This document shows positions 1 through 6,434 of a stretch of 11,612 bases of DNA, in pieces. Made by a program: the position numbers and the translations under genes. Under the pieces are notes generated by a model, which was not told where the DNA came from, ran no database searches, and saw nothing but the letters and a program-made list of their open reading frames with translations. This DNA comes from Verrucomicrobia bacterium UBA3063 (GTDB lineage Bacteria > Verrucomicrobiota > Verrucomicrobiia > Methylacidiphilales > Verrucolacustridaceae): NCBI GenBank assembly GCA_002366885.1, contig DFCD01000077.1:1-11612 (forward strand), given 5' to 3'. The first letter of the stretch is position 1; each line of letters starts with the position of its first letter.

Positions 1-297
1 TACCAAAAGCGGAGGGAACTGGCCCTGGGGATCCTGCGGCGCGGCTTGCCTGAGGGTGTCCGGGTCGATGATCCGGGAGGCGGATACATGCTGTGGGTCA
101 GGGGAGGAAAGGCCGGGAGGATTGAGGAGGTGCGCAGGAAGTGCCTGGAAAAGGGCGTGGCGGTGGTGGGGGGCGGCATTTTCTTCACGCAGACACCGAA
201 GGAGGCCTGCTTCCGGCTGAACTGCGCCCGAGCCACCGTGGAGGATCTGGCCCGGGGGATGGAGATTTTCTGCGGAGTTCTTGGCGAAGGACGGTGA
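1..297 (+). CDS. Aminotransferase class I/II-fold protein, C-terminal part (5' end outside window)
   Basis: The reading frame is open from the first base to TGA at 295-297, giving the last 98 residues of a longer protein. The fragment matches the small C-terminal domain of PLP-dependent fold-type I aminotransferases, as also found in MocR/PdxR-type regulators. It shows GGGYMLWV (fragment residues 26-33), a helix followed by KGVAVVGGGIFF (51-62), and FRLNCA (71-76). By family knowledge the Arg of that last motif holds the substrate carboxylate. The PLP lysine and any N-terminal wHTH domain lie outside the window, so a free aminotransferase cannot be told from a MocR-type regulator. It runs toward the ABC ATPase gene on the other strand with only 13 bp between the stop codons and no visible terminator. 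A link to sugar uptake is not evident. Confidence 0.75.
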   Translation, partial: YQKRRELALGILRRGLPEGVRVDDPGGGYMLWVRGGKAGRIEEVRRKCLEKGVAVVGGGIFFTQTPKEACFRLNCARATVEDLARGMEIFCGVLGEGR

Positions 298-310
298 GGC
301 TACCCGGCCG

Positions 311-1444
311 TCAGGAGATGGCCTGACCGCTTTCCACGTCGAAAAAATGAAGGCGGGAGGCATCCGGGAGAAAGCGCATTTTTCTTCCCTCCAGTTCCTT
401 ACCCTCGGAGCGGAAGGTCCGGCAGATGCATTTGTGACCGGCGGTGCGGCCGTAGACCAGGGTTTCCGCTCCCATCGGCTCCACCAGATCGACCTCCACC
501 TCGAAGGATCCCGTGCCGCCCGCATCCGGGCTGATGTGTTCGGGGCGGATTCCGAGAACGACGGGTTTGTCCATGCGGGAGGCCAGGCCTGAAGTCGATC
601 CGGAAGTAAGCGGAAGGACCCAGGAGGTGCGGCCTTCCGGCGTCTCCTCCGCAAACTCCAGTCCCGAGTGGGTGCGCCGCAGGCGTCCCTGGAAAAAATT
701 CATGGGAGGGCTTCCCATGAAGCCGGCCACAAACCGGTTGGCGGGACGATGGTAGAGGTTCATGGGAGTGTCGTTCTGCTGGACCTTGCCGGAGGACATC
801 ACCACGATGCGGTCGGCCATGGTCATGGCCTCGGTCTGGTCGTGGGTGACGTAAATCATGGTGCTGCCGAGGGTGCGGTGCAGGCGGCTGATTTCCGCGC
901 GCATCTCCACGCGCATCTTGGCGTCCAGGTTGGAGAGCGGTTCATCGAACAGGAAGGCCTTGGGTTCCCGCACCATCGCCCGGCCGAGGGCGACCCTTTG
1001 GCGCTGTCCGCCGGACAAGGCCTTGGGTTTGCGGACGAGGAGGTTGTCTGGCTCCAGCAGACCGAGGGTTTTGGCGGCGGCCTGGACGCGTTTCCGGATC
1101 TCCTCCTTGGGAAACCCCCGCAATTCGAGCCCGAAGGCCATGTTGCGTTCAACGGTCATGTGGGGATAGAGGGCGTAGTTCTGGAAAACCATGGCGATGT
1201 CCCGGTCCTTCGGGGGGGTATCGTTCACGCAGCGGTCCCCGATATGGATGGTCCCGGAACTGATGTCCTCCAGGCCGGCAATCATCCGGAGGGTGGTGGT
1301 TTTGCCGCAACCGGAGGGGCCGACCAAAACCACAAATTCCCCGGAGGCGATCTCCAGGGAAACGCGATCTACGGCGACCTTGGGATTCCGACCCCGCTCG
1401 CCGGGGTAAATTTTCGATAGATTTTCCAGAATGACCTTGGCCAT
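311..1444 (-). CDS. Sugar ABC transporter ATP-binding protein, MalK/UgpC/MsmK type
   Basis: This 377-residue protein has the usual length for CUT1-type ATPases, which power import of oligosaccharides or polyol phosphates from the cytoplasmic side. Visible motifs are Walker A GPSGCGKT (42-49), Q-loop Gln (88), signature LSGGQ (143-147), Walker B FLFDEP with catalytic Glu 168, D-loop SNLD (171-174) and H-loop His 201. From about residue 240 the chain continues into the C-terminal OB-fold regulatory region of MalK relatives (GFMGSPPMNFF, then GIRPEH at 298-303). The ATG at 1444 is preceded by GAGGT about 4 nt upstream, overlapping the TGA of the upstream permease, so translation is probably coupled. 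It is the last gene of the importer cluster. Such ATPases can serve several importers, but a dedicated role is likely here. Gene symbols such as malK or ugpC would over-specify the substrate. Confidence 0.96.
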   Translation of the reverse strand: MAKVILENLSKIYPGERGRNPKVAVDRVSLEIASGEFVVLVGPSGCGKTTTLRMIAGLEDISSGTIHIGDRCVNDTPPKDRDIAMVFQNYALYPHMTVERNMAFGLELRGFPKEEIRKRVQAAAKTLGLLEPDNLLVRKPKALSGGQRQRVALGRAMVREPKAFLFDEPLSNLDAKMRVEMRAEISRLHRTLGSTMIYVTHDQTEAMTMADRIVVMSSGKVQQNDTPMNLYHRPANRFVAGFMGSPPMNFFQGRLRRTHSGLEFAEETPEGRTSWVLPLTSGSTSGLASRMDKPVVLGIRPEHISPDAGGTGSFEVEVDLVEPMGAETLVYGRTAGHKCICRTFRSEGKELEGRKMRFLPDASRLHFFDVESGQAIS

Positions 1445-1451
1445 GGTTACC

Positions 1452-2285
1452 TCATTTCAGACCGGTGGTGGCGATGCCGCGGATGAAAGTCCGCTGGGTG
1501 AAGAAAAAAAGAACCAAAACGGGGGCGACCACGAGCGTGGAGGCGGCCATCAGGTGGTGCCAAGGGGTGCCGCTGATGGTGCTTTGCAGGGCCTGCAGGG
1601 CCAAGGCGAGAGTGAAATGGCTTTCGCGGGCCAAGAAGATGAGGGGACCGAGAAAGTCGTTCCAGGTGGCGAGGAACTGAAACAGGGCCACGGTGAGAAG
1701 GGCGGGCTTGGCGAGGGGAAGGATCACCTGCCAGAAGATGCGGAATTCGCTGCACCCGTCGATCCGGGCGGCTTCGGAAAGGTCTCGCGGGAGGGTGAGG
1801 AAAAACTGGCGGAGGAGGAAGACGTTGAAGGCTCCGGCCAGAAAGGAAGGGACCCAGAGGGGCTTCATCGTGCCGATCCAGCCAAGGTCGCGGAACAGGG
1901 TGTAGAGAGGCACCATCACCACGGGAAAAGGGATCATCATGGTCATAAGCAGAAGGAAGAAGCAGGCATCCCGCCCCTTCCAATCGAGACGGGAGAAGCC
2001 GTAGGCCACCCAGGCGCTGGAGAGAACCGTCCCGACCACATTGAGGCCGGCCAAAAGAAGACTGTTGCCGGCAAAGGTCCAGAAAGGGCCCATCGCGCGC
2101 ATGGCGTCGGGGTAGTTGTGCCACTGGAAGCTGGAGGGGATCCATTCCGGCGGCATTTTCATCGTCTCCTCGAGCGGCTTGAGGGAGGTGGAGACCATCC
2201 ACAGAAAGGGGAGCAGAAAGAGAAAACCAAACGCCAGGAGCAGGGCGAAGGTTATGGCTTCCTGTGTGGGATGGCGGCGGTTCAT
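1452..2285 (-). CDS. Carbohydrate ABC transporter permease, MalG type
   Basis: This 277-residue membrane protein has the size of MalG-like CUT1 permeases. A hydrophobic segment lies at about 11-33, with further ones near 72-97, 107-131, 142-163, 190-210 and 245-262, which fits six membrane helices. The cytoplasmic EAA loop that docks on the ATPase is clear at about 171-193 (EAARIDG then FWQVILPLAKP). The MalG-like C-terminus is short (RGIATTGLK). It starts 3 nt after the stop of the MalF-type gene and ends 7 nt before the ATPase start, so the three are almost certainly one transcript. Only a weak G-rich ribosome site is seen before the ATG, which suggests translational coupling. The substrate is not readable from the permease. 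Confidence 0.95.
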   Translation of the reverse strand: MNRRHPTQEAITFALLLAFGFLFLLPFLWMVSTSLKPLEETMKMPPEWIPSSFQWHNYPDAMRAMGPFWTFAGNSLLLAGLNVVGTVLSSAWVAYGFSRLDWKGRDACFFLLLMTMMIPFPVVMVPLYTLFRDLGWIGTMKPLWVPSFLAGAFNVFLLRQFFLTLPRDLSEAARIDGCSEFRIFWQVILPLAKPALLTVALFQFLATWNDFLGPLIFLARESHFTLALALQALQSTISGTPWHHLMAASTLVVAPVLVLFFFTQRTFIRGIATTGLK

Positions 2286-2288
2286 GGT

Positions 2289-3206
2289 TCAGCGGCCCCC
2301 ATAGTGAACCTTTTTCTCGCCCAATTTCACGGCCAGAAAACTCAGGACGACGATGACGAGGAAAAGGATCAGGGCCAGTGCGGAGGCGTAGCCCATGTTC
2401 CAGTAGTCAAAGGCATGCTGGTAAATGTAGGTCGCCAAAAAGAGGAGGGATCGGCCCGGACCGTCGGCGCCGCCGGTCAGGATGTAGGGCACGGCAAAGG
2501 TCTGCAAAGCGCCGATGATGCCCATGAGGACGTTGAAAAAAATCACGGGCGAGAGCATGGGAAGAGTCACATGGACAAAGCGCTGCCACGGCGTGGTGCC
2601 GTCCAGCTCCGCAGCCTCGTACAGCTCAACGGGGATCTCCTGCAACCCGGCGAGGTAGATGACCACGGCGTGCCCCGTGCCCCATAAGCCGGTCAGCACC
2701 AGGCCCCAGAGGGCCCAGTTCGGATCGTTGAGCCAATCCGGAGCCTGCAGGGACGTGCCGGCTACCGCGTTGATGGCCTGCAGGAAGGGGCGTACGGCCA
2801 TGTTCACCAGTCCGACCGGACCGTTGAGCATCCACTGCCAGAGGATGGCCAGGGAGATGGCCGGGACGAGCGAGGGAAGGAAAAAGATGGTGCGGAAGAG
2901 GCCCTGGCCGGGAACCGGCTGGTTTAGGAGGACGGCCAAGCCGATGGAGAGGGCGGTTCCCAGGGGGATGGCGAAGAGGGCGAACAGCACGGTGTTGCTG
3001 AGGGCCTTCCAGAAAACCGGATCGCGGAAAAGATCGGCATAATTCTGGAAACCAAGGAAGACAGGAACGGACAGGGCGCTGTAGTCGCACAGGGAATACC
3101 AGACGGAGGCAAGGAAAGGGTAGAGGTTAAGAAAAAGGAACCCGACCACCCACGGCGCCACAAAGAGCATGGCGCGGGCGAAATTCCGTCTTTCGGCGCG
3201 GTTCAT
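2289..3206 (-). CDS. Carbohydrate ABC transporter permease, MalF type
   Basis: This is the second permease of the importer, 305 residues from the chosen ATG. It has an N-terminal membrane helix (about 13-36), the LGFQNYADLF segment typical of CUT1 MalF/UgpA proteins (51-60), several later helices, and an EAA loop at about 198-220 (YEAAELDG then HVTLPMLSP). A longer frame could begin at 3227, but I reject that start. AAGGAGGTG, near-perfectly complementary to the 16S tail, lies at 3212-3220 just upstream of ATG 3206-3204 and would otherwise be inside the coding region. The chosen ATG overlaps the TGA of the binding-protein gene by 4 bp (ATGA), typical of coupled operon genes. The protein lacks the extra periplasmic loop and added N-terminal helices of E. 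coli MalF, so it is closer to UgpA/LacF-size permeases. Confidence 0.95.
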   Translation of the reverse strand: MNRAERRNFARAMLFVAPWVVGFLFLNLYPFLASVWYSLCDYSALSVPVFLGFQNYADLFRDPVFWKALSNTVLFALFAIPLGTALSIGLAVLLNQPVPGQGLFRTIFFLPSLVPAISLAILWQWMLNGPVGLVNMAVRPFLQAINAVAGTSLQAPDWLNDPNWALWGLVLTGLWGTGHAVVIYLAGLQEIPVELYEAAELDGTTPWQRFVHVTLPMLSPVIFFNVLMGIIGALQTFAVPYILTGGADGPGRSLLFLATYIYQHAFDYWNMGYASALALILFLVIVVLSFLAVKLGEKKVHYGGR

Positions 3207-4570
3207 GATCCCACCTCCTTCCGCCATTCCGCCGTCCGTACGGGTGCCACCCGATTCCAGCGGTTCAGCTTGGCGTCGAGGGCCTTCTGCTGGCGGGCGG
3301 ACATCTCCATCCGGGCCGCCTCGCCTTCCATGCGCCCGAGCAGAACCAGGTTGGTGTAGACGGAAAGGTCGTTTTCGAACTCCCGGAAGGTGGGTATGGT
3401 CAGCGCGGGCAGGGCGCGGGGGCTGGCCGCCAGCTCCTGGAAAGTGCGCAGGTAGGGATGTTCATGGCGGGCGAGGAAATCGGCGCTGACCTCCCGCAAG
3501 GGGCTGATCTTTTTCTGCTCCAGGCAGAGAGCCTCCATGTTCTCCCGGCGCTGGAGCCAGGCGATGAACTCCATCGATTCCCGGGGGTGTTTGGCCCCCG
3601 CGGGGATCACCAGGATGTCGGTTTCCGCCACGGTGAGGGGGGCGCCGGGATGCTCCACCGGCTCCGGGAAAGGGGCCACGCCGTAGCGGAATCCGGGGCG
3701 GGCGAATTTCTTGATGAACCCGTCCATCCAGACGCCTTGCATGATCATGGCAACCTTCCCGGTGAAGAAGGGGTTTTCCGGTGAGGCGAAGTTGCCGAAG
3801 GCCCCGCGCAGCTTGTACATCGCCGGCCCGTCGAACCTGCGTGGATAACTTTCCAGCCAGCCGAAAAACTTTCGGCAGGCGTCGTCGTCCATCCGCATCC
3901 GGTTGCCCCCATCCCAGACGGGGTGGCCAAACCAGGTGGGAAAGTCCCGCATCCACCAGGCGGGTTCCTGAGGCATGTGGCCGATGCGTTCCAGCGAGCC
4001 ATCGGGATTTTTGCGGGTGATTTTCTCGTTGAACTCCTCGAGTTCCGCCAGGGTCCGGGGCGGGCGCTCCGGATCCAAGCCTGCCTCCCGGAAGGCATCC
4101 TTGTTCCAGTGCAGGGCGACCACGGAAGGGGTGGAGGGCAGGGACCAGAGAAATCCCCGGTAGTTGCAAAGCTTCCAGATGACCGGCAGGTAGTTCCCCT
4201 CGGAGATGCCAAACTCAGCTGCCAGGCGGTCGAGCGGCAAAAGGGCGTTGTTTTCGGAGTACGAGGGAAGGTTGACCGCCCACAGGCCGACCACGTCGGG
4301 CGGAACCCCCCCGGCCGTCGCCAACATCATCTTCTGGTCGATCCGGCTGACCGTGAGCATCCGCACGTGGATTTTGTCCTGGGATCGGTTAAAGGCCTCG
4401 ACCCGCCGTGCAATCGCCTCCTTCTCGTGCCCCGTCCACTTTTCCCAGTATTCGAGAACCACCTTTCCCTTTTCGTCCCGATCCCCGCCACCCGCGCAAC
4501 CCACCAGGGCGGCCAGCAGGCCGGCCAGCAGCACAGGCAGCGGCGACGCCGGGCGGGAAAGGGGAGTCAA
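3203..4570 (-). CDS. Extracellular sugar-binding lipoprotein of the ABC importer (family 1 SBP)
   Basis: This 455-residue protein is probably the substrate-capturing part of the importer. It has a lipoprotein signal: a hydrophobic stretch at 11-24 and lipobox LVGC, with Cys 25 as the expected lipidated residue, followed by a Gly-rich, charged linker. Family 1 solute-binding features follow: VVLEYWEKWTGHEK (37-50), GGVPPDVVGLW (87-97), LPSTPSVVALHWNKDAF (144-160), FFTGKVAMIMQGVWMDG (268-284) and a C-terminal helical part. Many aromatic residues (W42, W45, W97, W205, W206, W213, W281) fit a carbohydrate-binding cleft. The start codon is TTG: in-frame upstream there are only five sense codons before the TAA of the preceding gene, and no ATG or GTG leaves a full signal peptide. 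No good ribosome site is seen, so reinitiation after the upstream stop is likely. Confidence 0.93.
   Translation of the reverse strand: MTPLSRPASPLPVLLAGLLAALVGCAGGGDRDEKGKVVLEYWEKWTGHEKEAIARRVEAFNRSQDKIHVRMLTVSRIDQKMMLATAGGVPPDVVGLWAVNLPSYSENNALLPLDRLAAEFGISEGNYLPVIWKLCNYRGFLWSLPSTPSVVALHWNKDAFREAGLDPERPPRTLAELEEFNEKITRKNPDGSLERIGHMPQEPAWWMRDFPTWFGHPVWDGGNRMRMDDDACRKFFGWLESYPRRFDGPAMYKLRGAFGNFASPENPFFTGKVAMIMQGVWMDGFIKKFARPGFRYGVAPFPEPVEHPGAPLTVAETDILVIPAGAKHPRESMEFIAWLQRRENMEALCLEQKKISPLREVSADFLARHEHPYLRTFQELAASPRALPALTIPTFREFENDLSVYTNLVLLGRMEGEAARMEMSARQQKALDAKLNRWNRVAPVRTAEWRKEVGS
3212..3220 (-). promoter_or_regulatory. Strong Shine-Dalgarno site fixing the MalF-type start
   Basis: On the minus strand the sequence reads AAGGAGGTG followed by GGATC and then ATG (3206-3204). 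It lies within the last codons of the solute-binding protein gene. It decides between the ATG at 3206 and an in-frame upstream start at 3227. It is the strongest ribosome site seen in the importer cluster. Confidence 0.85.
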
Positions 4571-4585
4571 ACGCGTGACCGTGTT

Positions 4586-5065
4586 TTATTCGGTCTCGAG
4601 AGTAAGGGCGGCGATCCTTTCCTTGGCGGCCACCGAAGGCTGCCAGTACCAGCCACCGTTGTCCCAGCATTGCGCGTAGCCGTATTTTTCCACCACCATC
4701 TTGTAGGCGGCCAGGGCCTCGTCCTTCTTTTTCTCCGCCTCGGCCACTTTGCCCAGGATGAAAGTGCAGGTGCCGACATCGTTCAGTGCCCACTGCAACG
4801 TGGCCGTATCCTTGCTGGGGAGGACGGCGAGGGCTTTTTGCATCTCCTCCGCCTTGGCCCCATAAAGCGTCTGGCAGCGGGTGATGGCGATGCGGGCGGC
4901 CGCATAATCCTTACGGTCGAGCGCGCCCCAGGCCTCTGAGACCAGCGCGGAGGAAGTCGAATGCGGATCCTCCTTGTCCTGGGAGAAGGCGGGAAGGTGG
5001 GTCCCCACAAGGGCGGCAATGGTCAAAATGGTGATTTTAAATATCGACTTGGAGGAGGGAATCAT
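4586..5065 (-). CDS. Small secreted TPR-like protein, first gene of the importer cluster
   Basis: This predicted 159-residue protein starts at ATG 5065. Residues 1-28 look like a signal peptide: K6 and K10, a hydrophobic core (ITILTIAALVG) and AFS before QD as a likely cleavage site. The mature part is helical and resembles tetratricopeptide repeats: SEAWGALDRKDYAAARIAI, then GKVAEAEKKKDEALAAYKMV. It ends with an aromatic, Cys-containing motif, YGYAQCWDNGGWYWQPS (near 129-145), and helix AAKERIAAL. I have seen similar short TPR proteins next to glycoside hydrolases in this phylum, sometimes named beta-glucanase precursor, but no enzyme motif is visible and I do not assign catalysis. The frame stays open to 5392, but that extension would lie antisense to the hydrolase gene and bury the signal peptide. 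No ribosome site precedes this ATG. The next gene starts 15 nt after its TAA, in the same frame. Confidence 0.8.
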   Translation of the reverse strand: MIPSSKSIFKITILTIAALVGTHLPAFSQDKEDPHSTSSALVSEAWGALDRKDYAAARIAITRCQTLYGAKAEEMQKALAVLPSKDTATLQWALNDVGTCTFILGKVAEAEKKKDEALAAYKMVVEKYGYAQCWDNGGWYWQPSVAAKERIAALTLETE

Positions 5066-5078
5066 GGGAGGAATCTGT
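5051..5078 (+). promoter_or_regulatory. Two tandem Shine-Dalgarno sites before the hydrolase gene
   Basis: GGAGGAGGG at 5051-5059 sits 4 nt before ATG 5064, with AGGAGG at the ideal 5 nt. A second GGGAGGA at 5066-5072 sits 6 nt before the in-frame ATG 5079. Both starts leave a usable export signal, so either or both may be used. The two sites resemble a short tandem repeat (GGAGG(G)AATC followed closely by ATG). Confidence 0.6.
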
Positions 5079-6383
5079 ATGGTTCGTGCCCGTCGTGTCA
5101 AGGAACCCCTTGCACTATTCGTCCTCTGTAACCTTATGATCATGAACTGCTTTTCCGAGCCTTCCCGGGTTTCCCTGCGGCAAAACACGCAGGGGGCCTG
5201 GGAGTTGATCCGCAACGGTGAAACCATGCGGGTTTTGGGTGTGGGCGGAACCAAGTTTCTGCCCTTGGCGAAGGAAATGGGCGCCAACTCGGTGCGCGTT
5301 TGGGACACGAAGCAGCTTCTGGAAAAATACGACGATGGGAAAACGGTGCTCGCGGAAATCGAGGAACTGGGCCTGACCTTTTGCGCCGGCATCTGGGTGG
5401 AACATGAGCGTCACGGTTTTTCCTACCTTGATCCCGCCCAGTTGCAGAAGCAGAGGGATCGGGTGCGGGCCGCAGTCCGGCTCTACAAGGATCACCCGAA
5501 CCTGCTGGTCTGGGGTCTGGGCAACGAGATGGAAATCTTCCCGGGGAAACCTGAAGCCGTCCGGGTCTGGCGCGAGATGGAGGAGCTGGCGAAAATCGTC
5601 AAGGAGGAGGATCCCCATCACCCGGTGATGACCGCGATTGCCGGAGCCGATGTGCGCAAGATCCGCGAGGTGATGGAGCACTATCCGTCCGTGGATATTC
5701 TCGGGATCAATGCCTACAGCGGGGCAGGTGGTGCGGGGAGGACCCTGCAAAGCCTGGGATGGAAAAAGCCGTTCCTTTTGACGGAGTACGGCACCTCGGG
5801 GCACTGGGAAGTGCCCAAGACGCCCTGGGGTGCGCCGATCGAGCCCACCGCCAACGAAAAGGCCATCCAGTACTTTGCGACCCTGCAGAGCATCATGGAG
5901 AACGCCGAGGGCCTCTGCCTGGGCAGTTACGCCTTTCTTTGGGGCAGCAAACAGGAAACCACCTCCACCTGGTACGGGATGCTTTTGCCGGATGGCGAAA
6001 AACTTCCCTCGGTCGACGCGATGGTGCGGGCCTGGACGGGGAAGTGGCCAAAAAACCGCAGCCCCAGAATCGAGAGCCTGCAGTTTGAGAATTCCGTCAA
6101 CCGGGCCAAGGCGGGGACCCGGCTCAAGGCCTCGGCGGTGATCTCGGACCGTAACGGCGATGGGATGACCTGTGAGTGGACGGTGGTGGCCGAGAGCAAG
6201 GATATCCGGCACGGCGGCGATGCCGAAAGCGTTCCACCATCCTTTCCGGAGGCAGTCCAGTCGGATGCCGGCCCCGAATGCCAGGTTACCTTCCCGGCCA
6301 AAGGGGCTTACCGGCTCTTCCTGGTGGTGCGGGACGGGAAGGGGGGCGCTTCCACCGCCAACCTGCCCTTTCTCTCGGAATAG
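5064..6383 (+). CDS. Exported clan GH-A glycoside hydrolase (family 2-like TIM barrel) with C-terminal beta domain
   Basis: The protein is 439 residues from ATG 5064, or 434 from ATG 5079; both starts have strong ribosome sites. The N-terminus has a basic patch (VRARRVKEP) and a hydrophobic stretch (LALFVLCNLMIM), read as an export signal. The Cys in IMNC is not in a standard lipobox. The barrel part has RVLGVGGTKF, ANSVRVWD, PNLLVWGLGNEME with the expected acid/base Glu 155 after Asn 154, DILGINAYSG, and PFLLTEYG with the expected nucleophile Glu 241. This Asn-Glu plus Glu arrangement is that of retaining clan GH-A enzymes, close to the GH2 C-terminal domain but without GH2 N-terminal sandwich domains. 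After about residue 330 comes a beta-rich segment (SDRNGDGMTCEW, then RLFLVVRDGKGG) resembling an Ig/PKD-like module. The CAZy family and substrate cannot be fixed by eye. It likely makes oligosaccharides for the importer encoded divergently. Confidence 0.87.
   Translation: MGGICMVRARRVKEPLALFVLCNLMIMNCFSEPSRVSLRQNTQGAWELIRNGETMRVLGVGGTKFLPLAKEMGANSVRVWDTKQLLEKYDDGKTVLAEIEELGLTFCAGIWVEHERHGFSYLDPAQLQKQRDRVRAAVRLYKDHPNLLVWGLGNEMEIFPGKPEAVRVWREMEELAKIVKEEDPHHPVMTAIAGADVRKIREVMEHYPSVDILGINAYSGAGGAGRTLQSLGWKKPFLLTEYGTSGHWEVPKTPWGAPIEPTANEKAIQYFATLQSIMENAEGLCLGSYAFLWGSKQETTSTWYGMLLPDGEKLPSVDAMVRAWTGKWPKNRSPRIESLQFENSVNRAKAGTRLKASAVISDRNGDGMTCEWTVVAESKDIRHGGDAESVPPSFPEAVQSDAGPECQVTFPAKGAYRLFLVVRDGKGGASTANLPFLSE
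5074..5101 (-). promoter_or_regulatory. Candidate promoter for the importer cluster
   Basis: The minus strand carries a perfect TTGACA -35 box (5101-5096), a 16-nt spacer and a weaker TACAGA -10 box (5079-5074). Transcription would begin within a few bases of the ATG at 5065, giving a nearly leaderless message. That would explain the lack of a ribosome site for the TPR-like gene. The promoter lies inside the first codons of the divergent hydrolase gene. The -10 box matches only in part, so this is a prediction. Confidence 0.45.
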
Positions 6384-6398
6384 GGATTCATCCCCGGT

Positions 6399-6428
6399 TT
6401 GCCTCCGCGCCTGCTCTTGACTTAGGAT
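6399..6428 (+). promoter_or_regulatory. Possible promoter before the regulator gene
   Basis: TTGCCT (6399-6404), an 18-nt spacer and TAGGAT (6423-6428) lie in the 51-bp gap after the hydrolase stop. Transcription would start at or next to the GTG at 6435, giving a leaderless message. The AGGA inside TAGGAT could instead be the ribosome site on a longer transcript from the hydrolase gene. Both boxes match the consensus only in part. Confidence 0.25.
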
Positions 6429-6434
6429 CTTCCG

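Noticed and set aside
1431..2687. Long plus-strand open frame (418 codons) antisense to the two permease genes
   Set aside because: It is rich in Gly, Glu, His and Gln with no domain; it is the mirror of hydrophobic codons of the real permeases in GC-rich DNA.
3207..3227. Longer N-terminus for the MalF-type permease (start at 3227)
   Set aside because: It would place the best ribosome site of the cluster inside the coding region; ATG 3206 fits spacing and the ATGA overlap.
5014..5043. AT-rich TTTAAATAT as a -10 box for the hydrolase gene
   Set aside because: The position is reasonable, but there is no -35-like sequence at the right distance; too weak to list.
5066..5392. Upstream extension of the TPR-like gene to 5392
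   Set aside because: It would run antisense to the hydrolase coding region and bury a good signal peptide at residue 110.
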